DNA of 64,000 nt from Fulvivirga maritima (lineage in GTDB: Bacteria; Bacteroidota; Bacteroidia; Cytophagales; Cyclobacteriaceae). Made by a program: the position numbers and the translations under genes. Position 1 is the first letter of the stretch. Each line of letters opens with the position of its first letter. The stretch is taken from assembly GCF_021389955.1 (NCBI RefSeq), contig NZ_CP089980.1:1921501-1985500 (forward strand), read 5' to 3'. The notes under the pieces were generated by a model. It worked only from the letters and a program-made list of their open reading frames with translations. It ran no database searches and was not told the origin of the DNA. This document shows positions 27,333 to 35,833 of the stretch, piece by piece.

Positions 27333-27362
27333 TTGCTTTAATCAAGCTTTGCTTTATCTTTA
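27333..27362 (+). promoter_or_regulatory. Putative DinB-gene promoter overlapping the terminator
   Basis: TTG at 27333-27335 and TATCTTTA at 27355-27362 are 19 bases apart, near the Bacteroidetes consensus. The -7 element sits in the left arm and loop of the hairpin that ends the redoxin operon. The DinB start codon is 26 bases further. Confidence 0.35.
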
Positions 27363-27386
27363 CGTATAAAGCAAAGCTTTTTTATT
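27344..27386 (+). terminator. Intrinsic terminator after the redoxin pair
   Basis: Perfect 14-base stem: AAGCTTTGCTTTAT (27344-27357) and ATAAAGCAAAGCTT (27366-27379), 8-base loop, followed by a T-rich tail. It ends just before the DinB ATG at 27388. Confidence 0.85.
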
Positions 27387-27387
27387 T

Positions 27388-27903
27388 ATGCCAAAACCAA
27401 CTTTAGATGTAGTGCCTGAATTTTATCAGGGATATATAAAAGAAATTGAAGAAGAAGAGCTTATACCTGCCCTTATCAATCATGGTAATATTACACTGGA
27501 TCTGCTAAGATCTATTCCTGAAGTATCTGCAGGGTATCGCTATCAACCGGGAAAATGGTCAATAAAGCAGGTTGTGGCACATATGATTGATGCTGAGCGA
27601 ATTTTTGCTTATCGGTCTTTGGCTATAGCCAGAAATGATAAAACGCCTTTGCCGGGTTTTGAAGAAAACGATTATGCCGAACAAACTAATGCTGAAAACA
27701 GAAGGCTCTATAAAATGATAGAGGAGTATAGCAATGTGAGAGCTTCTACTATTGATTTGTTTAGCAGTTATAATGAAGTCATGCTACAGCGTGAAAATGT
27801 TTGTAATGGAAATATGATGTCTGTAAATACCATTGGGTATATAATTATTGGGCATGAGGCTCATCATAGAAGGGTTCTGTCGGAAAGGTATTTATCAAAC
27901 TAG
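27388..27903 (+). CDS. DinB-like (DinB_2) family protein
   Basis: 171 residues, four-helix bundle. Metal-ligand histidines typical of the family are visible: KQVVAHMIDAERIFAYR (first His, residue ~66) and GHEAHHRRVLSERYL (HxxHH near the C-terminus), with YQPGKWSIKQV in between. Members include metal-dependent S-transferases (bacillithiol or mycothiol transferases); the substrate here is unknown. Its start lies two bases past the terminator tail of the upstream operon. Confidence 0.85.
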   Translation: MPKPTLDVVPEFYQGYIKEIEEEELIPALINHGNITLDLLRSIPEVSAGYRYQPGKWSIKQVVAHMIDAERIFAYRSLAIARNDKTPLPGFEENDYAEQTNAENRRLYKMIEEYSNVRASTIDLFSSYNEVMLQRENVCNGNMMSVNTIGYIIIGHEAHHRRVLSERYLSN

Positions 27904-27921
27904 CTTTTGAAAATAATACCT

Positions 27922-29223
27922 ATGAATGATATAACTCGTCTTGTTTATCTGGGAATCATACTTTGTTTCTGCAGTTGTGCATCTATTAATAAAAAGGAAA
28001 TTACCCGAGAGCTCATTTCTGTGGAGAAGGAGTTTCATAATCATACTGGCTTTGTGCTTTATGATCCTGAAGAAGATAAAACCATAATTTCTTACCAGGG
28101 CAATCAATATTTTACTCCGGCATCTAATACTAAAATCCCTACCCTTTACCTCTCTTTGCATGTACTGCCAGATTCTCTACCTGGTATTTATTATGTAGAA
28201 AAAGGTGATTCCCTAATTTTTTGGGGAACAGGAGATCCATCATTTTTAAATGAAAGACTTCCGGAAAGTCAGATATATGAATTTTTAAAAGACTCAGGTA
28301 AGAAGCTCTTTTTCTCTGGAGATAACTTTTATGATGATCATTTCGGCTCTGGCTGGGCCTGGGATGATTATGCCTATACCTTCTCTAGTGAGAAATCTCC
28401 TTTTACTATTTATGGAAATAATATCAGGGTTAACAAAGGGAGAAACCAATCTTATTTACAAGTAGAACAACCGTATTTCAAAAGATTTTTTTGGTTGGCA
28501 GATAGCTCTAATAGAAGTGAGCAGATAGAGCGGGATTATAATTCAAATAGCTTTGTTTATTATCCTCCCACTGCCCCGAAGTTTATTAAAGAAGAAATAC
28601 CCTTTAAGTACTCTGATTACGTATTCACGCAAGCACTGGCTGATACCCTCAATAAACCTGTTCGTCTTTTGAAAATGGCATTGCCAAAAGATTACGAAAC
28701 AAAATATAGCATAGTATCTGATTCTGCTTACCGTGTTATGATGCAGCAAAGTGATAATTTTATAGCAGAGCAGCTGTTGCTCACTTGTGCGGGAGTGCTC
28801 ACTGATTCTTTAAAATCAGAAAATGGAGTCTTGTATGGTCAAAACGAGTTATTTAAAGACGCCCCTGATTCAATGGTTTGGGTAGATGGTTCTGGCCTTT
28901 CTCGCTATAACCTGTTCACCCCGGCATCATTAGTTTGGATATGGAGTCAGCTGTATAAAGAGATCCCTCATGAGCGACTTTACTCGCTTTTACCTGCTGG
29001 TGGACAACCGGGGACGCTCCGTAGATATTATAAGGCAGAGGAGCCTTATTTGTTTGGAAAAACAGGAACCCTGAGCAATAATCATAATCTAAGTGGGTTC
29101 TTAAAAACAAAGAAAGGTAAGGTTTATATTTTTGCCTTTATGAATAACAATTATCCTGAAAAGTCCGGTCCTGTAAAGAGAAGGATGGAAAAAATACTTC
29201 AGGATATCTATTTAAATAACTAG
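27922..29223 (+). CDS. dacB: D-alanyl-D-alanine carboxypeptidase/endopeptidase (PBP4 family), lipoprotein
   Basis: 433 residues from ATG 27922 (an upstream TTG at 27907 is a weaker start). Signal peptide with lipobox Cys (LCFCSCAS). Peptidase S13 motifs: SxxK in ASNTKIPTLYL, SDNFIAEQLLL (SxN) and FGKTGTLSNNH (KTG). It cleaves D-Ala-D-Ala or peptide cross-links in peptidoglycan. It is followed one base later by a GH3 enzyme of the NagZ kind, so both may act in cell-wall turnover. Unusual is anchoring as a lipoprotein. Confidence 0.88.
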   Translation: MNDITRLVYLGIILCFCSCASINKKEITRELISVEKEFHNHTGFVLYDPEEDKTIISYQGNQYFTPASNTKIPTLYLSLHVLPDSLPGIYYVEKGDSLIFWGTGDPSFLNERLPESQIYEFLKDSGKKLFFSGDNFYDDHFGSGWAWDDYAYTFSSEKSPFTIYGNNIRVNKGRNQSYLQVEQPYFKRFFWLADSSNRSEQIERDYNSNSFVYYPPTAPKFIKEEIPFKYSDYVFTQALADTLNKPVRLLKMALPKDYETKYSIVSDSAYRVMMQQSDNFIAEQLLLTCAGVLTDSLKSENGVLYGQNELFKDAPDSMVWVDGSGLSRYNLFTPASLVWIWSQLYKEIPHERLYSLLPAGGQPGTLRRYYKAEEPYLFGKTGTLSNNHNLSGFLKTKKGKVYIFAFMNNNYPEKSGPVKRRMEKILQDIYLNN

Positions 29224-29224
29224 T

Positions 29225-30316
29225 ATGAAGAAATATTTCGTTTTTGTTTGCTTGTTGATCAGCGTAAAGGGCTTTTCCCAGAGCATTGATAGTCTTGATT
29301 TTAAAATAGGCCAGATGCTTATGGTGGGCTATGCCAGTACTGAAATCAAAGAAGACAATGCTACTATTAAAGATATAGAGACTGGCAAAGTGGGGGGGAT
29401 TCTGCTTTTTGAAAAAAATATTAATCCCAATAACTCCTATGTAAAGCTTAAGCAACTCACCTGGACGTTACAGCATCATGCTCCGGTTCCTTTGTTCGTA
29501 GCTATAGACCAAGAAGGAGGAAAAGTAAATAGGCTGAAAGAGAAATATGGATTTCCTAAGTCAGTGTCAGCTGCTTATTTGGGTAAAGTAGCTAGTCTGG
29601 ATTCTACTCAGTTTTATGCTGAAATGTCGGCTTCTACTTTAGCGGGTCTGGGCTTTAATGTCAATTTTGCACCCGTTGTGGATCTTTCTATCAATAAAAG
29701 CAATCCGATAATTGCCAGAGCAGACAGAGCTTACTCTGATAATCCGGATACCGTGGCGCTACATGCTGCCAAAGTAATTGATGCACACCGTAAATTTAAT
29801 ATTGTTACCGTGCTCAAGCATTTTCCCGGACACGGCAGTTCGCATTCAGATACGCACCTGGGCATAGCTGATGTTACGGATTACTGGCAGTCAAAAGAGG
29901 TGACTCCATATGATTCTTTATTGAAAAATGGAGAAATAGATGCTATAATGACAGCCCATATTGTGAATAAGAAATTGGATCCTTTGGGGCTGCCAGGTAC
30001 ACTTTCTAAGAAGGTTGTTACGGGTTTATTAAGAGATAGTCTTCATTATGATGGCGTAGTTTTTTCTGATGATATGCAAATGCATGCCATTACCAAGCAC
30101 TATGGATTAGAAAAATCTATAAAACTATCCTTACAAGCAGGTGTTGATGTGTTGATATTCAGCAATAATATTCAGGGGAGCGAAAACAGAACGGTAGATA
30201 CGGTACATGATATTATTAAAAAGCTAATTAAAAATGGCGACCTTACTGAAGAGAGAATTAATGAGTCTTATCAGCGCATAATGAAGCTGAAACGAACCAG
30301 AATAGAAACCGAATAA
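29225..30316 (+). CDS. Glycoside hydrolase family 3 (NagZ-like beta-N-acetylhexosaminidase)
   Basis: 363 residues with signal peptide (FVFVCLLISVKGFSQ). The GH3 TIM barrel shows LFVAIDQEGGKVNRLK, NFAPVVDL and the NagZ signature KHFPGHGSSHSDTHLG containing the catalytic His-Asp pair, then the nucleophile Asp in VVFSDDMQMHAI. It probably removes N-acetylglucosamine from muropeptides. Export suggests a periplasmic or surface role, not the cytoplasmic recycling of E. coli NagZ. It starts one base after the PBP4 gene and is followed after five bases by hutG. Confidence 0.88.
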   Translation: MKKYFVFVCLLISVKGFSQSIDSLDFKIGQMLMVGYASTEIKEDNATIKDIETGKVGGILLFEKNINPNNSYVKLKQLTWTLQHHAPVPLFVAIDQEGGKVNRLKEKYGFPKSVSAAYLGKVASLDSTQFYAEMSASTLAGLGFNVNFAPVVDLSINKSNPIIARADRAYSDNPDTVALHAAKVIDAHRKFNIVTVLKHFPGHGSSHSDTHLGIADVTDYWQSKEVTPYDSLLKNGEIDAIMTAHIVNKKLDPLGLPGTLSKKVVTGLLRDSLHYDGVVFSDDMQMHAITKHYGLEKSIKLSLQAGVDVLIFSNNIQGSENRTVDTVHDIIKKLIKNGDLTEERINESYQRIMKLKRTRIETE

Positions 30317-30321
30317 TAGGA

Positions 30322-31125
30322 ATGAGTTTATATAATTTAATCGAACCAAAAGTAGATAAGGTGCCTATCTTGATTAGTGTACCTCATTGTGGCACTGATT
30401 TCCCTGAAGAAATAAAATCAGGTTATAATGACGAGCTTACTAAAGCTCCTGATGATACAGATTGGTTTGTTGATAAATTATATGATTTTGCGCCAGAAAT
30501 GGGTATCGCTATGATCACTGCTAACTATAGCCGATGGGTTATAGACCTGAATAGAGATCCGGAGAGTGAACCTTTGTATAATGATGGCCGAATAATTACT
30601 GATTTGTGTCCCACCACCACTTTTGCTGGAGAGCCTATATATAAGGAAGGACATATGCCTGGAGGTAAAGAAATTGAAAGAAGGCTAAAAGAATATTACT
30701 GGCCATATTACACTAAAATTGATGAAATACTTAGCGGCTTGAAAGCTGAGTTTGGTAAGGTGCTCTTTTGGGATGCCCATAGTATTAGGCAATACGTTCC
30801 ATTAATAAGAGATGAAGTTTTCCCTGATCTGATTTTAGGAGATAACAATGAGATGACTGCCCATAAAAATTTAATTAATGCCTCTTTAGATGCTTTGAGT
30901 ACTAAGAGACTCAAGTTGGAACATAACTATCCCTTTAGAGGTGGGCATTTAACGCGTTATTTTGGCAAGCCCCAAGAAAATCAGCATGCCTTGCAGCTGG
31001 AGATGAGCAAGATTAACTATATGGATAATAAGGAACTTCATTATGATGAAGAGCGTGCCGGCCATATAAGGAGCTTGTTACAAGATAATTTCAAAGCACT
31101 TATTGAAACCCTTAACACTTTATGA
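30322..31125 (+). CDS. hutG: N-formylglutamate amidohydrolase
   Basis: 267 residues, no signal peptide. Family motifs ISVPHCGTDFPEEI, DDTDWFVDKLYDFAPEMG and YSRWVIDLNRDP are present, with LFWDAHSI later. It hydrolyses N-formyl-L-glutamate to formate and glutamate, the last step of the histidine pathway that runs through formylglutamate. It overlaps hutF by four bases (ATGA), so the two are translationally coupled. The upstream enzymes HutH, HutU and HutI are not in the window. Confidence 0.88.
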   Translation: MSLYNLIEPKVDKVPILISVPHCGTDFPEEIKSGYNDELTKAPDDTDWFVDKLYDFAPEMGIAMITANYSRWVIDLNRDPESEPLYNDGRIITDLCPTTTFAGEPIYKEGHMPGGKEIERRLKEYYWPYYTKIDEILSGLKAEFGKVLFWDAHSIRQYVPLIRDEVFPDLILGDNNEMTAHKNLINASLDALSTKRLKLEHNYPFRGGHLTRYFGKPQENQHALQLEMSKINYMDNKELHYDEERAGHIRSLLQDNFKALIETLNTL

Positions 31126-32492
31126 AACATTTTCATTTTCAAGCTTTATTACAGAAGGAGGGCTGGTGTGAGAATGTATATGTGGGTGTAGATGAAGCGG
31201 GTTTAATCGCCAATATTTCTACTGATCAACCTTCTGGTGATGTTCAAAAAGTAAAAGGATATGTGCTCCCGGCTTTTCAGAATGCGCATAGTCATGCGTT
31301 TCAGTATGCTATGGCTGGTCTGGCAGAAAATTTTAAACGTGGAGTAAAGGATAATTTTTGGGCATGGAGAGAAACTATGTACCAAATAGCGCTTACTATT
31401 AGCCCGGATGATCTTGAGAATATCGCGGCCATGCTATATTCTGAAATGGTTAGGCATGGATACTCAGAGGTGGCAGAGTTTCATTATCTGCATCATGATA
31501 AGGAGGGTAAACCTTATGATAATCTGGCTGAGCATGCCGAGAGGTTAGTGTCTGCCGCACAAAAGGCAGGTATCAAAATTACGTTAGTGCCCATGTTCTA
31601 TCAAAAGGGTGGATTTGGGCAAGATCCTACGGAAAGGCAACGTAGGTTTATAAGCAAAACCAAAGAAGACTATGGCAAGCTGCTACAAGCTACCAGAAGA
31701 GTTACAGAGAAGCATGATTGCGCTTCATTGGGTTTTGGTATTCATTCTTTAAGAGCGGTGGAAACTGATGATATTATAAAAACCTATGAAGAGGCTCCTT
31801 TAAATATGCCTTTTCATATTCATGTTTCAGAGCAGCTCAAAGAGATAGATGATTCTTTAGCCTATCTTGGTAAGAGGCCCGTGGAGTGGCTACTAGATCA
31901 TATTCAGATGGATGACCGATGCCACCTGGTACATGCTACTCATCTTATAAATGCAGAAGTATCTCGGTTAGCAAGGTCTAAGGCCAATGTAGTATTATGC
32001 CCTACTACAGAAGGAAATCTTGGAGATGGAATCTTTCGGTTAAGAGATTACCATCATCAGGGCGGCAAGTGGTCTATAGGTACTGATAGCCACATAAGTC
32101 TAAACCCGCTTGAAGAGCTGCGTATGCTGGATTATGGTCAGCGGCTAACCTCGCATGAAAGAAGCACCTTTTTAGGGGACAAAAGTTCAAGCAGTAGCGG
32201 TTATGCCCTGAGTCAGTTTATTTTTAATGGCCGAAAGGCGATGGGTAGGAGTTCTGAAAATTATTTTGAAGTAGGTCAGCCATTAGACGCTGTTATTTAT
32301 GATGCTAATGCTCCCTTATTAGCTGCCAGCTCACCTAAGAATGTATTACCTACTATTATCTACTCCCTTGACGCCAGTTACACTGTAGACACTATTGTTC
32401 AGGGGCAATTTGCTACTGATAGAGCTCAGATGAATAGAGAATCTATTGTAAAGGCATTTTGTAAGACCATTCAACAACTTGGCATAAGATAA
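31122..32492 (+). CDS. hutF: Formimidoylglutamate deiminase
   Basis: 456 residues, amidohydrolase superfamily, cytoplasmic. Metal and catalytic motifs are AFQNAHSHAFQYAM (first HxH), FHYLHHD, PFHIHVSEQ (His ligand), and GTDSHISLNPLEELRM (Asp ligand). It converts N-formimidoyl-L-glutamate to N-formyl-L-glutamate and ammonia, the substrate of the HutG encoded directly upstream. Start overlaps the hutG stop. Confidence 0.9.
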   Translation: MKHFHFQALLQKEGWCENVYVGVDEAGLIANISTDQPSGDVQKVKGYVLPAFQNAHSHAFQYAMAGLAENFKRGVKDNFWAWRETMYQIALTISPDDLENIAAMLYSEMVRHGYSEVAEFHYLHHDKEGKPYDNLAEHAERLVSAAQKAGIKITLVPMFYQKGGFGQDPTERQRRFISKTKEDYGKLLQATRRVTEKHDCASLGFGIHSLRAVETDDIIKTYEEAPLNMPFHIHVSEQLKEIDDSLAYLGKRPVEWLLDHIQMDDRCHLVHATHLINAEVSRLARSKANVVLCPTTEGNLGDGIFRLRDYHHQGGKWSIGTDSHISLNPLEELRMLDYGQRLTSHERSTFLGDKSSSSSGYALSQFIFNGRKAMGRSSENYFEVGQPLDAVIYDANAPLLAASSPKNVLPTIIYSLDASYTVDTIVQGQFATDRAQMNRESIVKAFCKTIQQLGIR

Positions 32493-32623
32493 TATTTGAA
32501 TTTTGTATTTATACTAGTGAAAATATAAATGTATTATTAGTCAGATAGTTAAATTATTATTTACTTTAAAGCTGTTTTATTTTGGAGGAAATGGTTTCTC
32601 CATCAGGTTTGAAGGTAATTTAC

Positions 32624-34045
32624 ATGCGATATTTTATTTCTTTTCTATTGATTTCGGTTTTTTCAGGAGTATATGCCCAGAAATTAAGCAGAGATAAACA
32701 GATAGAGGACTTTGATTATTTGGTGAATGAGTTGAGACTAAGGCATCAAGGATTGTATGAATATCAGAGTAAAGATAAAGTTGATTACGCCTTAGATAGC
32801 ATCCGAGCTGCGCTTACCCGTCAATCGACACTTGATTTTTATAAAACCCTCAGATATACCATTGGCCTTACAAATGAGGGCCACACTTCTATTGATTTGC
32901 CAAAATGGACCATGATTAAATTGGGCCTTTCCAAATCGTTTTTACCGCTTTCAGTAAAATTCTTGGGTAATGAGCTAGTGGTGAATCAAAACTATGGTAA
33001 GGATAAAGTAGGTGTGAAAAAGGGTGACAGGATTATAAGTGTCAATGGTAAATCAATTACAGAAATTACTAACCATATATTTCCTTTAATACCAACTGAT
33101 GGTTTTAATACTACTTCTCAATATGCTTGGTCAGGAGGTATTAATTTCTCCTTACTTTATCGGTTAGTTTACGGTAAAACCAAGCGCTATGTATTGGAAT
33201 TAGAAGAATATGGAACTGGTAAGCAAAAGAACGTTACCATCCCGGCAGTGAGGTTTACGAGCTTTAAAAGTAAGAAGGCTAAGTTGCCATATAGCCACTT
33301 CGATTATCAGGATTTTATGTTCGAACAAATCAATGATTCTATAGCCTATTTAAGTATTCCTGGCTTTGGTGAAGATGACTTTGATTATGAAACATATTAT
33401 AAAGAGCAATTTAAAAAAATCGATTCTTTGAAAATAAGCCACCTTATTATAGGTATTCAATATAATGGAGGAGGCACAGAGGGTAATGAAAATCTGCTTT
33501 ATAGCTACTTGGATAATAAAAGAATCAGGAAATATGCTAAAGTAACTATGCTGCCCGCTCCCTATGAAAGAAATAAAGAGGATGAGGATTATATATTCGA
33601 TAAGTGGCAGCTAAAAGGAGCAATTGCAGAAAGAGGCGATTTTACCTTATACAGTGATTATTATTCGGATCTGGAATATGAAAAGCCTATGGATAATTTA
33701 GTTTATACCGGCAAAGTATATGTGCTGATTAGTGGTAAGACTTTTTCTGGAGGAGCAGAATTTGCCAGCTTAGTGAAGATGAGCGATAGAGGTATATTTA
33801 TAGGAGAAGAAGTGGGTGGAGCTTACGAGGGAAATGTGAGTGGTTATGCTGAATATGTAGAATTGCCAAATTCAAAGATAGAAGTAAAGGTGCCTACAGT
33901 TCATTTTCAAATAAATGTAGATCCTAAAGTGAAAGGGCATGGAGTAATGCCCGACCATGAAGCTCATCTTACATGGGATGATTACATGCATGGAAATAAT
34001 TCACTTAAAGATTATACTGTACAGCTTATTTTGGAAGGTGAATAA
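32624..34045 (+). CDS. S41 family peptidase (tail-specific protease-like), exported
   Basis: 473 residues from ATG 32624, which opens a signal peptide RYFISFLLISVFSGVYAQ; an upstream in-frame TTG adds a non-signal leader. A PDZ-like segment (GVKKGDRIISVNGKSI) near residue 135 precedes the S41 catalytic domain, where the likely nucleophile Ser is in YVLISGKTFSGGAEFASLV. The conserved Lys is less clear. It probably cleaves misfolded or processed envelope proteins. Upstream ~130 bases have no gene. Confidence 0.8.
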   Translation: MRYFISFLLISVFSGVYAQKLSRDKQIEDFDYLVNELRLRHQGLYEYQSKDKVDYALDSIRAALTRQSTLDFYKTLRYTIGLTNEGHTSIDLPKWTMIKLGLSKSFLPLSVKFLGNELVVNQNYGKDKVGVKKGDRIISVNGKSITEITNHIFPLIPTDGFNTTSQYAWSGGINFSLLYRLVYGKTKRYVLELEEYGTGKQKNVTIPAVRFTSFKSKKAKLPYSHFDYQDFMFEQINDSIAYLSIPGFGEDDFDYETYYKEQFKKIDSLKISHLIIGIQYNGGGTEGNENLLYSYLDNKRIRKYAKVTMLPAPYERNKEDEDYIFDKWQLKGAIAERGDFTLYSDYYSDLEYEKPMDNLVYTGKVYVLISGKTFSGGAEFASLVKMSDRGIFIGEEVGGAYEGNVSGYAEYVELPNSKIEVKVPTVHFQINVDPKVKGHGVMPDHEAHLTWDDYMHGNNSLKDYTVQLILEGE

Positions 34046-34052
34046 CTAATAT

Positions 34053-34949
34053 TTATTCTTCGCTAATATTACCATTTCTTTTATGAAAATATAGAATGGC
34101 TTCAAAGCCTGTAGTTTCTTCACTTAGCGTATAAAAGCCTGAGCCATCTTTTTTCCAGCAAATAGCCTCGCCTTGTGGTTCAGGTATATAAGGAAGTTTG
34201 GTGGCTTTTCTTTGTAATGCTTCCCAAATGCTTTCGCCTTCCTTGCGCTTCCAATAAAGCACTTTGTCATAGGTCTTGAGTAATATTTCTTTCCCGTCAG
34301 GAGAAATATCTCCACCCACAATGTGGCTGAAAGGAATAGTGCCTAGTTTAATAAGTGTTTCACTTTCTTGTTTAGGTTGAGGATATGGATAGCGATATAC
34401 GCCTACATTAGGCTCCTTTTTAGTGAATATGTAAAAATCTTTAGTGAGAGGATCTACCAATAGGCATTCAGAGTCATTGGTGCCATCAGGGTATGTGAAG
34501 GTAAGCCAATCTACTACTTCAGTGACATTAGCCGTATCTCCTGCTAATGGCTCTGCTACACGGAAAATATGAAAATAGGGGAATTGTCCATAATTGGAGC
34601 CGGTCTCAGCTATGTACAAATAGGTTTTATCAGGATCAGGGCCAGGGCCGGTGGCCATGTCTTCCCAGTCACGATTAACGCCATTTCTTAAGTGATATGT
34701 GCCTCTATGCTTGCCCTGCTCGTCCATGAGAAAAACCCGTGGTTGACCGCCACTGTCATTATGAGTCCAAATCATTCCGGGATTTCTGATAGAAGCGGCA
34801 ATTCCTGATGCTTCATTAACCAGTGGGCTTTCTACTTTTCCATTTATTTCACCATAAGTGAATAGTGGCTGATAGTCTTTTGCTTGAAAATATTCGATAG
34901 AGCAGAGGGCTGCAATTAATATAACTCCTATTAGGATTAGATTTTTCAT
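34053..34949 (-). CDS. Exported beta-propeller-like protein
   Basis: 298 residues from ATG 34949, which overlaps the stop of the pyrophosphatase gene (ATGA), supporting this start over the ATG at 34958. Signal or anchor segment NLILIGVILIAALCSI. Repeated propeller-like blades: EASGIAASIRNPGMIWTHND, TYLYIAETGSNYG, GGDISPDGKEILLKTYD and EGESIWEALQ. No recognised catalytic motif; phytase-like or sensor roles are possible. The tight coupling to an exported pyrophosphatase suggests a role in phosphate-compound metabolism, which is inference only. Confidence 0.6.
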   Translation of the reverse strand: MKNLILIGVILIAALCSIEYFQAKDYQPLFTYGEINGKVESPLVNEASGIAASIRNPGMIWTHNDSGGQPRVFLMDEQGKHRGTYHLRNGVNRDWEDMATGPGPDPDKTYLYIAETGSNYGQFPYFHIFRVAEPLAGDTANVTEVVDWLTFTYPDGTNDSECLLVDPLTKDFYIFTKKEPNVGVYRYPYPQPKQESETLIKLGTIPFSHIVGGDISPDGKEILLKTYDKVLYWKRKEGESIWEALQRKATKLPYIPEPQGEAICWKKDGSGFYTLSEETTGFEAILYFHKRNGNISEE

Positions 34950-35602
34950 TTTTTCCATTGGTTAATAACGTCAATAGCACGCTTTTGATCTTCCCAACCC
35001 TTAAATTTTACTCCAGGTTTATAGCCGGTGAACCATAATTGTAATATTTCCTGGGCTTTTGGGTAATCTTTTTTAAGGCTGGCTAGCGAAGTGCTATTGA
35101 TAGTGCGTAGGCTTTCATCTGCAGGAATAGCAATAATTTTGTCATCATTCTCACCATGATCTTCGAGTTTTAAAACTGCTATGGGGATTATGGGTACTAA
35201 TTGTCCTTGTTTTAAGCTGGCCGAAATGAGCAAAACATCAAGAGCATCTCCATCGCCTCCGGCCGAAGTGTCCATTAAGGTGGACGGAATAAAACCATAA
35301 TTGCCTGGGTATCCTAGGAAGTTTACACTTCTTTCTGCTCCGTCAATTATTTCCACTTCAAATTTTTCGGTTTTAGGGTTCAATTCATATTTGAGGTTGG
35401 TTCCTGCAGGAATTTCTATTACCATCTGTACTGTACCGTTTTCGGAGAAAGCAGGTGCATTATAATGATTATTAGTACAAGCAAATAGTAAAACGATTAT
35501 AAAAAGAAATAACAAAGGATTGAAATGATAAGATGACCTCAAAAAGTCACAAAATTGATTTCTTAAAACGTTTAAAACTTTATTATTAGTTATTTTTCTC
35601 AT
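34946..35602 (-). CDS. Inorganic pyrophosphatase (family I), predicted lipoprotein
   Basis: 218 residues. The family I core is clear: FEVEIIDGAERSVNFLGYPG, YGFIPSTLMDTSAGGDGDALDV (the metal-binding Asp cluster, GDALDVLL, has Ala where the pattern has Pro or Glu) and CTNN-type N-terminus. The first ~42 residues form a hydrophobic signal ending in a lipobox LLFAC, so the enzyme is probably exported and lipid-anchored, unlike the usual cytoplasmic enzyme. The long n-region makes the start uncertain. It overlaps the next gene by four bases. Confidence 0.8.
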   Translation of the reverse strand: MRKITNNKVLNVLRNQFCDFLRSSYHFNPLLFLFIIVLLFACTNNHYNAPAFSENGTVQMVIEIPAGTNLKYELNPKTEKFEVEIIDGAERSVNFLGYPGNYGFIPSTLMDTSAGGDGDALDVLLISASLKQGQLVPIIPIAVLKLEDHGENDDKIIAIPADESLRTINSTSLASLKKDYPKAQEILQLWFTGYKPGVKFKGWEDQKRAIDVINQWKK

Positions 35603-35706
35603 GTCAGATAAATAATTACGCTAAAATAGGGTTAGAATTGAAAAAATTTCATACTTTTAAAAAAGTTTAAGGTTGTTAATTGTTTCATCTCGACTTTAAG
35701 CATATA

Positions 35707-35761
35707 ACTGACTGCCGGATTATTATGTAGGCTGCATAATGGTTTGGCAGTCAGTTTTTTT
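35707..35761 (+). terminator. Orphan two-stem terminator-like hairpin
   Basis: Outer stem ACTGACTGCC (35707-35716) with GGCAGTCAGT (35746-35755), inner stem ATTATG (35722-35727) with CATAAT (35735-35740), then T7 on plus. The nearest genes on both sides are on the minus strand, so no known plus transcript ends here. A short plus-strand RNA from the region 35603-35760 is possible. Confidence 0.55.
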
Positions 35762-35833
35762 ATGCCTTCCTATTTTGTTTGACAAGCAATTAATACTTTT
35801 TAAGTAATTGAAAATCAGCAATATAAGATTGTT

